Source of the DNA: Bacillota bacterium
GTDB lineage: Bacteria; Bacillota; Sulfobacillia; Sulfobacillales; JAIMBI01
Direction of reading: 5' to 3'
Assembly (NCBI GenBank): GCA_021846565.1
Contig: JAJZWS010000025.1
Location: 1-42,036 of the forward strand
DNA length: 42,036 bases
A program made the translations under genes and the position numbers. Shown here one piece after another: positions 39,404 through 42,036 of this stretch. The notes under the pieces are model-generated. The model had not been told where the DNA came from and searched no databases. It saw only the letters and a list, made by a program, of their open reading frames with translations. The stretch's first letter is position 1; every line of letters starts with the position of its first letter.

Positions 39404-41554
39404 GTGTCGGTGGACCTGGACCGCATGGCGGAGGAGCTGGGCTTTAAGCCTGACCCCGAGTCGTCCGTGCGCCTTCAGGCGGCGCTGGCCCTGGCCGAGC
39501 GGGCACACGCCGGGCAATCCCGCGCGTCGGGCGACCCCTACATTGCCCACCCGGTAGCCGTGGCCCGCATTCTGGCCGAGCTTCACATGGATACCGACAC
39601 CATCGTGGCGGCGCTGCTGCACGATGTGGTGGAAGACACCGGTGTATCGCTGGCCGCGATTCGGGCGGAATTTGGCGATGACGTGGCCGAACTGGTGGAC
39701 GGCGTGACCAAGCTGTCGCGCCTGAAGGTGCAGTCCCGCGAAGAGGAGCAGGTGGAGAACCTCCGCAAGATGTTCTTGGCCATGGCCAAAGACATTCGCG
39801 TGATTTTCATCAAGCTGGCGGATCGGCTGCATAATATGCGCACCCTGAAGCATCTGAGCTCGGACCGGGTGGAGCGCATTGCGCGCGAGACGCGCGAAAT
39901 TTATGCCCCGCTGGCCAATCGGCTGGGAATTTTCCGCATCAAGTGGGAGCTGGAGGACTTGGCCTTTCAGTTTCTGGAGCCCGACGCCTTCCAAGACATG
40001 CGGGAGAAAGTCCAAAAGCGGCGGCAGGAGCGCGAGGCCGCCGTCGACGAAGTGGTGTCCGTGCTGACTCGGCGTCTGGGCGCCACGGGCGTCGAAGCGG
40101 AGGTGTCCGGTCGGGCAAAGCATCTCTACAGCATCTACCGGAAGATGCGGGCTCAGGACAAGGACTTTACCCAAGTTTACGACCTGGTGGCGGTCCGCGT
40201 GCTGGTGGAAAGTGTGCGGGACTGCTACGCCGCTCTGGGACTGGTGCACGAGATGTGGAAACCGTTGCCCGGGCGGTTCAAGGACTACATTGCCATGCCC
40301 AAGTCTAATCTGTACCAAAGCTTGCACACCACCGTCATCGGGCCGGGCGGAGACCCCCTGGAGGTGCAGATCCGCACCTTTGAGATGCACCGGACCGCAG
40401 AGTTCGGGATTGCCGCCCACTGGCGCTACAAGGAGTCGCGCCCCGAGGACCGCGACTTCGAGCAAAAGCTGGCGTGGATTCGGCAACTCATGGAGTGGCA
40501 GCGTGACATGGGGGACGCGGGCGAGTTTATGGAAACCCTCAAGGTGGATCTGTTCGCGGACGAGGTGTTCGTGTTCACGCCCCGCGGCGATGTCATCGAG
40601 CTTCCCAGCGACGCGACGCCGGTGGACTTCGCCTACCGGATCCACACAGACATTGGCCACCACTGTGTGGGGGCGCGGGTCAACGGTCGTGCGGTGCCTC
40701 TCCACTCTACGTTGGACAACGGCGATATTGTCGAGATCATGGTCAACCGGTCGTCTGCCGGGCCTTCCCTGGATTGGCTCAGCTTCGTGCGCACGAGCAG
40801 TGCAAAGCACCGCATCCGGCAGTGGCTCCGGCGGGAGCGGCGCCAGGAGCATCTGACGCGTGGTCGCGAGCTTTTGGCGCGCGAATTGAAGCGTACGGGC
40901 CTTGGTGAGGCGATTGGCGAAGATCGCCTCGCGGCACTGGTTCGAAAAATTGGGATGGGCACGGTCGACGAGTTGGCGGTTCGTCTTTCCGAAGGCGGCT
41001 TGACACCGGGCCAGGTGTCGCAGCGCCTGACAGAAGAGATTGGACGCGATGTGCCGGCCGTGCCGGCGCGTGCGCCTCGCCCGAGGCGCGCGTCGCCCGA
41101 GCCCGAGGTGCTGGTGCATGGCGAACCTCGACTGCTGGCTCGCTTTGGGCGTTGCTGTCTGCCGGTGCCCGGGGATCCCGTCATTGGGTATCTGACACGG
41201 GGCCGAGGCGTGTCTGTGCACCGAGTGGACTGCAAAAACTTTGCCAAGCTGTCTGTCGACGACCCCGCTCGGATTATCGACGTGGCTTGGGACGGTGGCG
41301 CGGGAGGAACGCCCCATCCGGTGGAGCTGGCGGTGTACGCATGGGACCGGCCGGGACTGTTGGCAGATGTCGCCAACACCGTGCAGGGCACCAACATTCA
41401 AACTGCCTCGGCCCGTGGCTTTCGAGACCGGACCGCCGTGGTTCACCTGAAACTGGAGGTGCGGGACTTGGGCCAGTTGACGCACATCATTGACAAGATT
41501 TCCGCGCTGCCGTACGTCCTTCGGGTGGGCCGTGTGGCCAAGGAGCGGGCATAG
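39404..41554 (+). CDS. relA: Bifunctional (p)ppGpp synthetase/hydrolase Rel
   Basis: A 716-residue stringent-response enzyme. The hydrolase domain has HDVVEDT at 73-79, the active HDxxED motif. The synthetase domain (about 230-350) has GRFKDYIAMPKSN, with RFKD in place of the EXDD of synthesis-only RelA, and YQSLHTTV, so it should both make and break (p)ppGpp. A TGS domain (DEVFVFTPRGDVIELP, near 386) and a C-terminal ACT domain (AYAWDRPGLLADVANT-like, near 645) follow. AAAGGAGG is seven bases before the GTG. Confidence 0.95.
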   Translation: MSVDLDRMAEELGFKPDPESSVRLQAALALAERAHAGQSRASGDPYIAHPVAVARILAELHMDTDTIVAALLHDVVEDTGVSLAAIRAEFGDDVAELVDGVTKLSRLKVQSREEEQVENLRKMFLAMAKDIRVIFIKLADRLHNMRTLKHLSSDRVERIARETREIYAPLANRLGIFRIKWELEDLAFQFLEPDAFQDMREKVQKRRQEREAAVDEVVSVLTRRLGATGVEAEVSGRAKHLYSIYRKMRAQDKDFTQVYDLVAVRVLVESVRDCYAALGLVHEMWKPLPGRFKDYIAMPKSNLYQSLHTTVIGPGGDPLEVQIRTFEMHRTAEFGIAAHWRYKESRPEDRDFEQKLAWIRQLMEWQRDMGDAGEFMETLKVDLFADEVFVFTPRGDVIELPSDATPVDFAYRIHTDIGHHCVGARVNGRAVPLHSTLDNGDIVEIMVNRSSAGPSLDWLSFVRTSSAKHRIRQWLRRERRQEHLTRGRELLARELKRTGLGEAIGEDRLAALVRKIGMGTVDELAVRLSEGGLTPGQVSQRLTEEIGRDVPAVPARAPRPRRASPEPEVLVHGEPRLLARFGRCCLPVPGDPVIGYLTRGRGVSVHRVDCKNFAKLSVDDPARIIDVAWDGGAGGTPHPVELAVYAWDRPGLLADVANTVQGTNIQTASARGFRDRTAVVHLKLEVRDLGQLTHIIDKISALPYVLRVGRVAKERA

Positions 41555-42013
41555 ATGCGGGTGTTGGTGCAGCGCGTGGCGTCGGCCCGGGTGGAAGTGG
41601 ACGGGACGGTGGTGGGGGCCATTGGCACGGGCCTCTTGGCGTTGGTGGGCGTCGCGGTGGATGAGCGGGGGGCCGACGTTGAGTGGTGTGCTGACAAGGT
41701 GGTTGGGCTGCGCATCTTTCGGGACGCTGAGGACCACCTGAACCGGTCCGTGGCGGATGTTGGGGGCGCCATTCTCTCGGTGTCCCAGTTCACGCTGTAT
41801 GGCGACGTAGGACGGGGGCGGCGGCCCGCGTTCACCGAAGCGGCGCCGCCGGACGTGGCGGAGCGGTGGTGGCAGCATTTCAACGACCGAATGCGCGGGG
41901 CCGGTACGACCGTGGCCACGGGTCGCTTTCGGGCGAATATGGCCGTTCATCTGGTGAATGACGGTCCGGTGACCCTCTGGATTGATTCCGCCGCACGTCG
42001 GAGGGGGCCATAA
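41555..42013 (+). CDS. dtd: D-aminoacyl-tRNA deacylase
   Basis: A 152-residue enzyme that clears D-amino acids from wrongly charged tRNA. MRVLVQRVASARVEVDG is the normal start. SVSQFTLYGD near 79-88 holds the Ser-Gln-x-Thr motif, and NDGPVTLWID near 137-146 the Gly-cisPro motif that excludes L-amino acids. The ATG directly follows the rel stop codon with no gap, and AAGGAG inside the rel end serves as its ribosome site. It ends the recJ-apt-rel-dtd group. Confidence 0.94.
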   Translation: MRVLVQRVASARVEVDGTVVGAIGTGLLALVGVAVDERGADVEWCADKVVGLRIFRDAEDHLNRSVADVGGAILSVSQFTLYGDVGRGRRPAFTEAAPPDVAERWWQHFNDRMRGAGTTVATGRFRANMAVHLVNDGPVTLWIDSAARRRGP

Positions 42014-42036
42014 TGACCCGCCAATCCGACTAACCC

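Overview
The window looks like chromosome from a high-GC, Gram-positive-type bacterium (Bacillota). The evidence is the recJ-apt-rel-dtd gene order, separate secD and secF, a MurT-type Mur ligase, a YtxG/YtxH pair, a LipL/LipM-type octanoyl transferase, an AsnO-like asparagine synthetase and TTGACA/TATAAT promoters with strong GGAGG ribosome sites. The Sulfobacillus/Thermaerobacter/Symbiobacterium neighbourhood is my guess only; no rRNA is present to settle it.

Layout. 1-7,200: a gene tail, then a lipoyl-transfer enzyme, peptide deformylase, asparagine synthetase, a zinc-ribbon membrane protein, two divergent SDR proteins that lack the usual catalytic serine, a small membrane protein and a ytxH-ytxG pair. 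7,200-9,600: a gene-poor island with a complete FMN riboswitch in front of an EamA/DMT transporter, set between two 131-bp degenerate direct repeats, plus a short inverted third copy. 9,600-14,170: a 7Fe-type ferredoxin, an acyl-CoA/aryl-AMP ligase, a FlaR-like NTPase, a VOC-GNAT fusion and a HAD phosphatase. 14,200-17,520: a decay zone with an MNT/HEPN pair whose HEPN half is broken, two tRNA-Leu genes, a dioxygenase fragment, and wrecked ccmA, ccmB and ccmC followed by an apparently intact ccmD-like gene. 17,586-20,866: B12-binding mutase subunit, MeaB GTPase, acyl-CoA dehydrogenase and dapB in one tight run. 21,000-28,700: tRNA-Pro, an enoyl-CoA hydratase-like gene, an orphan peptide-type substrate-binding lipoprotein with three 11-bp phased repeats upstream, a 1,055-residue BNR/Asp-box protein without a signal peptide, and about 950 bp of decayed DNA. 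28,736-42,013: conserved housekeeping genes: MurT (no GatD partner here), SelB, a PP2C phosphatase, a small P-loop protein, SecD, SecF, an acetyltransferase, a membrane protein, RecJ, Apt, Rel and Dtd.

Best candidate for something under-described: the FMN-riboswitch-controlled EamA transporter, predicted to import riboflavin or a related flavin. Its aptamer carries an extra 6-bp hairpin in the P2 loop, and the terminator/ribosome-site hairpin sits directly before a TTG start.
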